Shown here: positions 38,930 to 46,771 of the stretch, in pieces
Layout: every line of letters starts with the position of its first letter
How positions within the stretch are numbered: the stretch's first letter is position 1
Assembly: GCA_036244975.1 (NCBI GenBank)
Contig: BTTE01000007.1
Location: 1-64,000, forward strand
DNA: 64,000 nucleotides
Direction: 5' to 3'
From: Sulfidibacterium sp036244975
GTDB taxonomy: Bacteria; Bacteroidota; Bacteroidia; Bacteroidales; F082
Made by a program: the position numbers and the translations under genes
Notes under the pieces: model-generated
Database searches by the model: none
What the model was told of the DNA's origin: nothing
What the model saw: the letters and a program-made list of their open reading frames with translations, nothing else

Positions 38930-40708
38930 TTAAAACCGGTAACGGATGCCAACCATGATTTCCAGTCCGGCCACAGGATATTCGTCAAAACGATAATAAT
39001 GCTTATTCAGCAAATTGGTAACCCGGATAAACCCTGTAAGTTGTTTGTCGATGTGGTATTCAGCCCCCAGATTGATATCAAAATATCTGCCGAGATAATA
39101 ATAATTACTTTGATTGGACGGAAACCAGTATTCGGTTTTATATGCTGCCCATTGCCTATCCATGAAGTGCACTTCTATCCAGGGTTTTATCTTGTCTTTA
39201 ATAAGGTAAGAAGCGCCAAGACTCGTGCTGAGCAGGGGTTTGTAAAGCGGCTTGATGCCTGCTTTAAGCGAATAGCTGTGGTACTCGCCTTTCAGCCAAA
39301 GATCCAGATTTGGCGTGTTGCCGTAAGTCAGACTGCCGCTCAGGTCGAAGACATTGCCATTGGCATAAAACACATCAAACGCATTTTTATAAGGCAAATA
39401 ACTGCCATTGCTGTTGAAGAAAACAGGTACAGGAAAATTCCTGTGGTCATAATAGGCCATGTTATCAAATTTCCGGTACCCGGCTCTGAGCTCAAAGCCA
39501 AAACGGTGGGCAATGTTGCCTCTGAATCCGCCAAAAGTCTCAAATTTGGTGTTCTCCCAACGAAAATCGTTTTGTAAAGAACCGAGATACGGATTCTTGC
39601 GACTTAAATCCAGGTAAGAATTTTTCTTCAGGCCACCGTCAAATCCACCGAAAAAGGAGAAAATTCCTGGCGCAACATTAACATTTACAAGCAGATAAGG
39701 ATAAAAATGTAGCTTTGCGTTGTTTGTTTTCAGCCATTCAAAATTAAGTCCGGCCCTGAAAGAAAAAATGCCGTAACGGGCATCGAAATAGGGCAAAACG
39801 CGGGCGTAATAATCCTCTTTCAACTGATAACCGGCGAACAAAGCGGTTGCTTTGTTTTCAAAATAGTCAAAATTGCCTTCCAGTCCGAGCTGCTGATGAT
39901 TGAAAATCTTGCTGACTTTGAATCCTTTGTGCAGGTCGAAGTCAAAGTGTACATTCGTTTCCGACATGCCATGTTTATCGAAAAGGTAGTAAGTGTTTGC
40001 CCTGAAAAGGTGATGCAGTTTGTAGTTGTTCCGGTAACTGCTGGAGTATTCCACGCCAAAGCGCGCCACCTGATAATACTGTTTCAGGCCGGCGTTGTTT
40101 TTGTCATAATAAGGTAAAGTGCCCGAAGCGATGTTGTAACCATAGTAACGGTTGGTGCTGATGCGGTAATTGCCCCGGAGCGCCAGGACGTGATACCGGA
40201 AATATTTGTTATAACTTATGCCGGCCTTCGATTTGGTATAAGGCGAAGGCAGGTAGTTTTTAATATTCAAAAACGAGGAGTGATGCAGCAGGTGTACCGT
40301 CAGCAGATAGTGTTTTGGCTTCCCGCCGGAATAAAAATATTCGAGCAACGGGCTTATGCGGCTGCCCAATCCCAGCGTCAGCAGGTTTTTCCACGGCAAC
40401 ACCTGTTGTGTAGTTTGGATGTGCGAAGAAGGCCTCATCGTTTTCAGTTGAATGGTTGTCGGAATTTTTATATCGGGGAAACCGGCCTTGAGCGGAACCG
40501 TTGACATCTCCAGCGCCGGAACCTGTGGCTTACGACCTATTTTCAGGGCTTCTCCCGTAACCGGACGACTGCTGCCGTAAATCGTAACGCTTTCATTGTG
40601 TTTCTGTTTCAAAGTGTCTGCCATGCTTTGCCCGAAAATAGCAGACGACAGCAGTAAGCAGGAAGCCAAAAACAGCAATTTATTTATTCGGATTTTCTTC
40701 ATTTCCAT
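38930..40708 (-). CDS. Outer-membrane beta-barrel protein (TonB-dependent-receptor-like, plugless)
   Basis: 592 residues. There is a signal peptide (about 1-26, ending SAIFGQ) and then a barrel rich in alternating aromatic strands (YYLFDKHGMSETNVHFDFDL, YLGRYFDINLGAEYHIDKQL), ending in the outer-membrane signature GIRYRF with terminal phenylalanine. No plug domain or TonB box is visible, so it resembles the barrel half of a TonB-dependent receptor. Its start codon shares one base with the stop of the upstream 1018-residue TPR gene (TAATG), so the two are translationally coupled and probably act together. An alternative start two codons downstream gives MKKIRINKLL. Confidence 0.8.
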   Translation of the reverse strand: MEMKKIRINKLLFLASCLLLSSAIFGQSMADTLKQKHNESVTIYGSSRPVTGEALKIGRKPQVPALEMSTVPLKAGFPDIKIPTTIQLKTMRPSSHIQTTQQVLPWKNLLTLGLGSRISPLLEYFYSGGKPKHYLLTVHLLHHSSFLNIKNYLPSPYTKSKAGISYNKYFRYHVLALRGNYRISTNRYYGYNIASGTLPYYDKNNAGLKQYYQVARFGVEYSSSYRNNYKLHHLFRANTYYLFDKHGMSETNVHFDFDLHKGFKVSKIFNHQQLGLEGNFDYFENKATALFAGYQLKEDYYARVLPYFDARYGIFSFRAGLNFEWLKTNNAKLHFYPYLLVNVNVAPGIFSFFGGFDGGLKKNSYLDLSRKNPYLGSLQNDFRWENTKFETFGGFRGNIAHRFGFELRAGYRKFDNMAYYDHRNFPVPVFFNSNGSYLPYKNAFDVFYANGNVFDLSGSLTYGNTPNLDLWLKGEYHSYSLKAGIKPLYKPLLSTSLGASYLIKDKIKPWIEVHFMDRQWAAYKTEYWFPSNQSNYYYLGRYFDINLGAEYHIDKQLTGFIRVTNLLNKHYYRFDEYPVAGLEIMVGIRYRF

Positions 40709-43700
40709 TATTTCTTCTGTTTGTTATGTTTTTTGGAAACGGTTGATTTTTCGGCCGGAAGTGCGGCCAGCTTTTTCCGGGCCAGCTGTTTTAAATCGTT
40801 GCCCGGATAGTTAGCCACGATACTTTTCAGCGTTTCGCGCGCCTGGAAAATGTTCCCCCGTGCTACGTAATCGTCTGCCAGCAGGATAAATCCTTTGGCA
40901 ACCCAATAAATTTCAGCAGGATACCGGTCGGACAAGGCATAAATTAGTTTTTCCGTTTTATCATATTTTTTGTTTTTGAAACTTATCAATGCAAGGTAGT
41001 ACTTCGACTCGGCGCCGCGTTTGCCCTTGCTCAACTTGTCGGTAATACCGAATTCGCGTTGGGACGTTGCCAGGTTGCCGGCTTTCCATGCTGCTTTTGC
41101 CAGTACGTAATGAGCGTAAACGGTCTGGTCTTCACTCACTTCCGGCATCCGGATAAGTTCATCGGCAGCTTTTGCCGCCCGGTTCAGGTTGGCTGACAGA
41201 AAGTTAGCCCGCATTTGACCATCAAGTGACTCCAGTTTCAGAGAAGACTCCTCCGCGAGAGGTTGTACTTTTTGATAAAATACCGCAGCTTTTGCGTAAT
41301 TCCGGCGGGCATATTCCATGCGTGCCGCTTTCACCAGCGAAGGCAGACTGTAATCATTTTGCGGCCAGCCGATGATTTTTTCGTAATAGGTCAGCGCCGA
41401 AATGGTGTCCTTTTGGCGTGCGTAACATTCGGCGAGATAATGCCAGGATTTTAATACGAACCCTCCTTCGGGAAATTTTTGCAAATAGCTGTGCAGCGCC
41501 GCTTCCGTACGGGTGCAATTGCCGGCAAGATAGGCATCTTCGCCTACCGAGAAGGTCAGCGAATCTTCCTGGTTTTTAGATATTTGAACAAAATTCAGTG
41601 TATGTGCATAGGCAAAGTAGGCCGCCGGGTCGCCTTTGTCCTGGTAAATACTTTCCAGCGTGCTGAGAGCCACGCGTGCTTCTCCCGAAGCAGGATAGGC
41701 GGCAACAACCTCTTTCAGCTCTTTGATGGCGCGGTCGTACTGGTTGTTTTTGTAATAAAGCAATCCGATTTTCACTTTGGCCATACGTGCATAGCTGCTG
41801 CGGGGTTTCTCCTTCACAATACGCCGGAAATAAACAATCCCCTCACGTGGATTATTCAGTGTGCTGGCGTAGGTGGAAGCAATATCATACACGGCTCTCG
41901 TATAGTAAAGAGAGTTGGGATACTGCTGCACCAGCTGTTGCAGAACTTTGATCTTTTTACCAAACTGTGTTTGTGCGCCGTAGCAAAAAGCATCTTCGTA
42001 CAAGGCATAATCGGTATTCCGGCCACCTGACGCGATGACTTTCTGGTACCACGGATGGGCCTGTGCATATTTTTCCATAAGCGTGTAGCTGTCGGCAATA
42101 CGCAGTTGTGCGTCTGTCGTCATGGACGGGTTGCTGTAACGCCGGTTCAGAAAACGTTTAAACCAGATGATGGCCTGTGGATAGTTCTTTTGCTTGAAGT
42201 AGCTGTAACCCAAGGCATAATAAGCCGGAATGTATAGCTTTGAAGAGGTGGCTCCCCGGCTGGCAAGAAAGACTTTGTACGCTTGTGTGGCACGCGAATA
42301 CTGTCGTAGCTGGTAGTAACTGCTGCCTTCCCAGTACGGACTTTTCAGGCGAATTTTCGCGTCGCTGCCGTATTTTGCCGCTTTTTTAAAGTAGGTCAGC
42401 GCCCGGACAAAATCCCGCTGGTTGTAAAAATCAGTGGCCTGCGTAAAAGTCAGTTTCTGATAAGCCACCTGTAAGCTCTTTTGTCGCACCCCCGACCTTT
42501 CTATGGAAGAAATGGCCGCGAGGTTGTTATGCGTGTTCACATAAAGCTGAGCCAGTAAAGCCGCTGCTTCCGAGCGCCATGTCTGATTTACCTCCGGATT
42601 ATTTACAAAGCCCTGCACCAGGGCAATGGCATTACGGTTGCGGTCGCCTTTCTGCCGGATGCTCACACGGGCATAGGCCAGCAACGACTGCACTCCTATT
42701 TCATTGGTTTTATTCATTTCATAAGCCGAAACAAAGGCGTTTTGGGCAGCGACAGGCTGTGCGGTTTTCAGATAATACTGCCCGAGATAATACCAGGCAT
42801 CCTGTGCTACCTGATCGCCGGCCCCGGTAGCCCGCTGGAAATTATAACCGGCTTCGGCGTATTTCTGATTTTTGAAGTAAGTGTACCCCAGCCGGTAAGC
42901 CTCGTCAGGCGCGATGCTGTTACGTGCCAGCTTTTCGTAAGTCATAAAATAAGACAAAGCGCCGGCGTAATCGTTCATCTCGTACAAACTGTTGGCAATG
43001 AGACGGTTCATTTCGGGTTTTAGCCGGTAGTTGGCCGATGGCAGGTATTTTTTACCGAGTTCCACCACCTTATTATAAGCCGTCTGTTCGTAGTAAATGT
43101 GCATCAGATAAATGGGGATGGTTTGCCGGAAACGCGGATCGTCTTTTATGAGCGAAAAAGCTTTCAGTGCACCATCGTTGTTTCCCAGCTCATACTGCGT
43201 GTAACCGTAATAATAAGCAGCCGGCACGGCATACGGACTTTTCGTACCCATGACCTCCTGGAAAAAGGCCATAGCTTCATCGGTTTTGTTGCGTCTTAGC
43301 AGGCTGTAACCTTTTTTATAGTCATACTCCAGCCGTTGTTGCGCATTCAGTTTTATTTCCCGAAGATCGTTGAAAACCTTCAAAGCCTGGCTGTAACGCC
43401 GGTTGTTGAAATAGGTAACTCCCATGGAAAATTTTACCGCCGGCAGCCATACACTTTCGGGATAATGGCTTAAGAAGCGGCTGAGTCGTACAAGGGCATC
43501 GGTCTCATTCAACTTTACGGCACTGGAAGCAGCATAATAGGCAGCGTTTTCCGCTTTCAGGTTCTGTTTCTCCGGCAACCGGCTCAGATACAGATCGAAC
43601 ATTTGGCCGGCGGCCCCGTAATTTCCGGCATCATAAAGCTCCAGCGCCTTACGGTAAAGATTGGAGGGCGACTGATAGAAATCGGTTTTCTGTGCGAAAA

Positions 43701-43764
43701 CTCCCTGGAAAATCCCCCAGAAGAGCAGGATTAGAATTCCTGATTTACAGCGGCTTATTTTCAT
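40708..43764 (-). CDS. Large secreted tetratricopeptide-repeat protein
   Basis: 1018 residues with an N-terminal signal peptide (about 1-24, ILILLFWGIFQGVFAQ). Nearly the whole mature length is helical TPR/Sel1-like repeats (SNLYRKALELYDAGNYGAAG, YNFQRATGAGDQVAQDAWYY, ALTYYEKIIGWP and many others), ending in a basic tail (VSKKHNKQKK). A periplasmic or outer-membrane-associated scaffold that assembles other envelope proteins is the natural reading, especially since it is translationally coupled to an outer-membrane barrel. It is also reminiscent of YbgF/BamD-like repeats but much longer. Function not assigned. Confidence 0.85.
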   Translation of the reverse strand: MKISRCKSGILILLFWGIFQGVFAQKTDFYQSPSNLYRKALELYDAGNYGAAGQMFDLYLSRLPEKQNLKAENAAYYAASSAVKLNETDALVRLSRFLSHYPESVWLPAVKFSMGVTYFNNRRYSQALKVFNDLREIKLNAQQRLEYDYKKGYSLLRRNKTDEAMAFFQEVMGTKSPYAVPAAYYYGYTQYELGNNDGALKAFSLIKDDPRFRQTIPIYLMHIYYEQTAYNKVVELGKKYLPSANYRLKPEMNRLIANSLYEMNDYAGALSYFMTYEKLARNSIAPDEAYRLGYTYFKNQKYAEAGYNFQRATGAGDQVAQDAWYYLGQYYLKTAQPVAAQNAFVSAYEMNKTNEIGVQSLLAYARVSIRQKGDRNRNAIALVQGFVNNPEVNQTWRSEAAALLAQLYVNTHNNLAAISSIERSGVRQKSLQVAYQKLTFTQATDFYNQRDFVRALTYFKKAAKYGSDAKIRLKSPYWEGSSYYQLRQYSRATQAYKVFLASRGATSSKLYIPAYYALGYSYFKQKNYPQAIIWFKRFLNRRYSNPSMTTDAQLRIADSYTLMEKYAQAHPWYQKVIASGGRNTDYALYEDAFCYGAQTQFGKKIKVLQQLVQQYPNSLYYTRAVYDIASTYASTLNNPREGIVYFRRIVKEKPRSSYARMAKVKIGLLYYKNNQYDRAIKELKEVVAAYPASGEARVALSTLESIYQDKGDPAAYFAYAHTLNFVQISKNQEDSLTFSVGEDAYLAGNCTRTEAALHSYLQKFPEGGFVLKSWHYLAECYARQKDTISALTYYEKIIGWPQNDYSLPSLVKAARMEYARRNYAKAAVFYQKVQPLAEESSLKLESLDGQMRANFLSANLNRAAKAADELIRMPEVSEDQTVYAHYVLAKAAWKAGNLATSQREFGITDKLSKGKRGAESKYYLALISFKNKKYDKTEKLIYALSDRYPAEIYWVAKGFILLADDYVARGNIFQARETLKSIVANYPGNDLKQLARKKLAALPAEKSTVSKKHNKQKK

Positions 43765-44404
43765 GCAATTGTTTCGATAATATTTTTATAAAAATAGGGA
43801 GAAGTCTCTTTTTCGCTCCCTGTGGTTGCATAACTTATCAACAGGTGATAGTGGAACGTTTGAAAGCCGGAAATGTTATCCGGGCTGGAAATATTTGTCC
43901 GCAAAGCGCCCCTTTTCCAGAGAGAGAAGCATTAATGCCTGCAAAGTTGAAAAGAGGATTCTTACATTCGTGGCTGGTATTATTAGTGTCGCCATGCTAA
44001 ATACGGATAGCAAATTTTACTGACGAACGGTTATGCAAAAAACAGTGATGAGTCATTTTAAAATAATGTTATTTCTTCAAAAAACTTCTCATTATCAATA
44101 AGTTTTCTAACTTTACGGAAATTATGAAATGGTCTTGAATCGGGGTGCTTTGGGGAAATATGATGTTATCATAAGTTATCCCCTATTTCAAAGAAAAAAT
44201 GGTTCTACTACCATTTTGCTGAAAGATGAGTATAAATAGAAAATAATTTATTGATAACGAGTACTTTATACTCCATAAACATCTTTTTTAAATTATTAGA
44301 CATTAACTTGTTTATTTACAGATAAATATATGACTTTTAATGTAAATTAACCACCCACAAAATTCGTAATAGAACAAGAAAAATAAACATAAAACAAAAT
44401 AAAT
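43765..44404. other. AT-rich intergenic region without recognisable genes
   Basis: 640 bp between the TPR gene and the toxin-antitoxin pair. Short frames here have no start context and no recognisable family. One hairpin, AAAATGGT-TCTACT-ACCATTTT, lies at 44196-44217 without a T-run. The base composition is clearly more AT-rich than the housekeeping genes, which fits a boundary of an acquired block. Confidence 0.5.
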
Positions 44405-44439
44405 TTTGCAGATTAAATAATTGTACATACATTTGTACA
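44405..44439 (+). promoter_or_regulatory. Promoter and autoregulatory operator of the toxin-antitoxin operon
   Basis: TTTG (44405-44408), exactly 19 bp, then TACATTTG (44428-44435) is the full Bacteroidota promoter consensus. It overlaps TGTACA-N6-TGTACA (44422-44427 and 44434-44439), with another GTAC at 44447-44450. An operator over the promoter fits repression by the antitoxin/toxin complex, the usual control of Phd/YefM systems. Confidence 0.75.
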
Positions 44440-44464
44440 GTGTAATGTACTAAAATATATAATC

Positions 44465-44719
44465 ATGTTAACAACAACAATTTCAAACTTTAGAAAAAAC
44501 ATTAAAAGATACCTTGATAGCGTGACAGAAAATTTTGAGACTTTAATAATTAATCGTGGAAAGGATTCAGGAGTTGTTATTATATCATTAGAAGAATATA
44601 ATTCCTTAAGCGCAACTCAATATGAATTGTCATCGAAAATTAATGAAGCAAGACTTGATTCTGCAATTGAAAAATTGAAAAGAGGATCAATGTTTCAAAA
44701 AGAACTCATAGACGAATGA
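44465..44719 (+). CDS. Phd/YefM-family antitoxin
   Basis: 84 residues. The N-terminal DNA-binding Phd/YefM fold (MLTTTISNFRKNIKRYLDSV, VVIISLEEYNSLSATQYELS) is followed by a C-terminal toxin-neutralising tail (SAIEKLKRGSMFQKELIDE), normally disordered until bound. The stop overlaps the toxin start by 4 bp (ATGA), so translation is coupled. Operator repeats lie upstream. Confidence 0.93.
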   Translation: MLTTTISNFRKNIKRYLDSVTENFETLIINRGKDSGVVIISLEEYNSLSATQYELSSKINEARLDSAIEKLKRGSMFQKELIDE

Positions 44720-44973
44720 AATACATATTTGTTGACGAATCCTGGGAAGATTATTTATATTGGCAGAAAACCAATAAAAAATTACTTAAAAGAATAAATT
44801 ACTTGCTAAAAGATATTTCACGCAACCCGTATTCAGGCATTGGGAAACCAGAACCATTAAAGTATAAATATAAAGGATTTTGGTCTCGTAGAATTAATAG
44901 TGAACATAGATTGATTTATCAAGTTAAAGACGAAGAAATACTAATTGCTAAATGCAGATTTCACTATGATTAG
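44716..44973 (+). CDS. yoeB: Txe/YoeB-family toxin (ribosome-dependent mRNA interferase)
   Basis: 85 residues, aligning along its length with E. coli YoeB: ESWEDYLYWQKTNKKLLKRI, then GKPEPLKYKYKGFWSRRI, then EHRLIYQVKD and the terminal CRFHYD. The catalytic residues are kept: the glutamate in KPEPLK, the arginine in EHRLIY and the C-terminal histidine-tyrosine pair. YoeB cleaves mRNA in the ribosomal A site. It appears intact and so active unless neutralised by the antitoxin. Confidence 0.95.
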   Translation: MKYIFVDESWEDYLYWQKTNKKLLKRINYLLKDISRNPYSGIGKPEPLKYKYKGFWSRRINSEHRLIYQVKDEEILIAKCRFHYD

Positions 44974-44986
44974 AATAAAAACACGG

Positions 44987-45032
44987 GGTACAACAATCAG
45001 CGTTCTGATGGTCGGTACGACAATCAGTGTTC
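44987..45032. repeat. Two 19-bp direct repeats upstream of the REP transposase
   Basis: GGTACAACAATCAGCGTTC (44987-45005) and GGTACGACAATCAGTGTTC (45014-45032) differ at two positions and have a 27-bp period. They lie between the toxin gene and the transposase and could be part of a REP/BIME unit or recognition sites. Confidence 0.7.
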
Positions 45033-45160
45033 AACAATACCTATGCGTAATGCGGATAAAATCGTGATAATAAGGATAATACGATGACAAAAGATAATGG
45101 AAAGTTGAAAGTGAAGAACATTAAAATTCCGCACTCCGCATAGCCAAACCGTCAACATTT

Positions 45161-45706
45161 ATGAAAAAGAAGAAAAGAGCCTGGCACGTTACAACAGCCT
45201 TGCACAATTCGAGGTATTCGCAACGGATGTTTGATAACCATGTGAAACCTGGAGCTGTAATTCGACTTGAAGAGAAAGATGAGATACTTATTACCGGGGT
45301 AGTTGCTGATATTGTAAAAGAGGATAACCTGAATGTAATAGAATATAATATGTGTGGCGACCATATGCACCTGCTCATCGTATGTGAAAAAGAAGAACTC
45401 TCGAAAATAGTAGGGAAAATAAAAAGTATGACTGCTCGTGCCTGTAATATAGCTATGGGCAGAACAATGGGGCAAGCCCCATTGTCGGAAGAGGTTCCCT
45501 CTTCCGGGCGAGGAAAAACGCAGACTAAACTCTGGACGCAAAAATTCGGGAAAAGTGAAATAAGAGACGAAAGGTATCTGAATAATGCCATAACCTATAT
45601 CCGGAACAATAGAATAAAGCATCACCTGCCACGAAGTGAAAGAATGGAACAAATAAAAAAAGAATTCCTATGCACTAAAAAACACGCCTTCCGCACCGAA
45701 TACTAA
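45161..45706 (+). CDS. REP-associated tyrosine transposase (RAYT, Y1/HUH family)
   Basis: 181 residues. The HUH motif is GDHMHLLIV (H68 and H70, metal binding) and the catalytic tyrosine is probably Y146 in AITYIRNNRIKHHLP. The N-terminal KKRAWHVTTALHNSRYSQRM is typical of RAYTs in Bacteroidota. These single-domain enzymes cut and join single-stranded DNA at REP hairpins and are usually domesticated, spreading short palindromes rather than themselves. An unusual stretch (about residues 101-116, TMGQAPLSEEVPSSG) is encoded by two adjacent perfect hairpins. No terminal repeats around the gene were established. Confidence 0.85.
   Translation: MKKKKRAWHVTTALHNSRYSQRMFDNHVKPGAVIRLEEKDEILITGVVADIVKEDNLNVIEYNMCGDHMHLLIVCEKEELSKIVGKIKSMTARACNIAMGRTMGQAPLSEEVPSSGRGKTQTKLWTQKFGKSEIRDERYLNNAITYIRNNRIKHHLPRSERMEQIKKEFLCTKKHAFRTEY
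45464..45506 (+). repeat. Two perfect hairpins inside the RAYT coding sequence
   Basis: ACAATGGGGC-AA-GCCCCATTGT (45464-45485) is followed at once by CGGAAGAG-GTTCC-CTCTTCCG (45486-45506). Both stems are perfect. They keep the reading frame and fall in the variable linker between the HUH core and the tyrosine helix. Confidence 0.9.
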
Positions 45707-45794
45707 AGGGGTTGATGTGGAAGTTGGTTACCCCGACCGCGTCGCACCATAAAGTATCTCCCAATTCCGGCCTGCTGCTAATTTCCTATTTTCC

Positions 45795-45802
45795 TACCTT
45801 TG
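45795..45802 (+). promoter_or_regulatory. lplA promoter box
   Basis: TACCTTTG is an exact TAnnTTTG box, 18 bp before the ATG at 45821. It supports that start over the TTG at 45815. Confidence 0.65.
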
Positions 45803-45820
45803 TCTGCAAATTAATTGTCC

Positions 45821-46771
45821 ATGATTTTTATCCGGCGACCACAAACAAATCCGTTTTTTAATATTGCTGCTGAGGAGCATTTCCTGAAAAACAGCCGCGA
45901 AGATATGCTCATGCTGTGGCAAAGTGAACCTTCTGTGGTGGTGGGAAAGCATCAGAATGTGATGGCAGAGGTCAATATGGATTTCGTTCGCGAAAACAAC
46001 ATCCCGGTCATACGGCGTATCTCCGGCGGCGGCATGGTTTATCACGATTTGGGAAACATAAACCTGACCCAAATTTCTTCTTCCCGAAAGACAGATCAAC
46101 TCATTGATTTCCATAAATTCACGCAGCCCGTCATCGACTTCCTAAAACAATTCGGGTTAGAAGCCTCCTTTGAAGGGAAAAACAACCTGACGGTAAATGG
46201 CAAAAAGTTCTCCGGCAACTCGGCACATGTTTTTAAAAACAAAGTTATACATCATGGGACACTCCTATATGATACGGATTTGGACAGGTTGGAAAAAGTT
46301 ATCCATCCCGGCAACAGCCGCATCGTTGACAAATCCATAAAATCTATCCGGGCAACGGTTAGAAATATTGCCGATTATCTTGAAAACCCGGTAACGACGG
46401 AAACTTTCAGGCAGCGTTTGGAACTGTTTTTAAAAGATTATTATCACATGAGCACAACGGTGGATATCACACCGGAAGAGCAACAGGCCATCGAGAAACT
46501 TGTGGAAGAAAAATATACACGCTGGATGTGGAATATGGGCTATTCGCCAAAATATTCCATCCGGCAGGAACGGGATACGGAATACGGAAAATTTAATGTC
46601 GCTTTGGAGGTGAAAGAGGGGAAAATTACTAATATTCAGCTTATTTTTGAAGGAAAACCATTGGAAAAAATCGAGCAAAGTTTACTGGGACAAAAGCACG
46701 ACAAAATCCACCTGCAAAAAGTCATGGTCAACAATCGTTTTTCGGAAGTTATCATTAACACCTTATTTTAA
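45821..46771 (+). CDS. lplA: Lipoate-protein ligase A
   Basis: 316 residues. It activates lipoate with ATP and transfers it to the lysine of E2 and GcvH proteins. The signature RRISGGGMVYHDLGNIN (about 67-83) binds lipoyl-AMP, the lysine in NGKKFSGNS is the expected catalytic lysine, and the C-terminal LplA_C domain (about 235-316) is present. The next gene starts at the base after its stop codon, so it heads an operon with a FAD/Fe-S dehydrogenase and a HypD-like protein. A functional link among the three is not obvious. Confidence 0.93.
   Translation: MIFIRRPQTNPFFNIAAEEHFLKNSREDMLMLWQSEPSVVVGKHQNVMAEVNMDFVRENNIPVIRRISGGGMVYHDLGNINLTQISSSRKTDQLIDFHKFTQPVIDFLKQFGLEASFEGKNNLTVNGKKFSGNSAHVFKNKVIHHGTLLYDTDLDRLEKVIHPGNSRIVDKSIKSIRATVRNIADYLENPVTTETFRQRLELFLKDYYHMSTTVDITPEEQQAIEKLVEEKYTRWMWNMGYSPKYSIRQERDTEYGKFNVALEVKEGKITNIQLIFEGKPLEKIEQSLLGQKHDKIHLQKVMVNNRFSEVIINTLF

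Noticed and set aside
44987..45032. Terminal repeats of an insertion sequence around the RAYT gene
   Set aside because: They are direct, on one side only, with no matching copy after the transposase.
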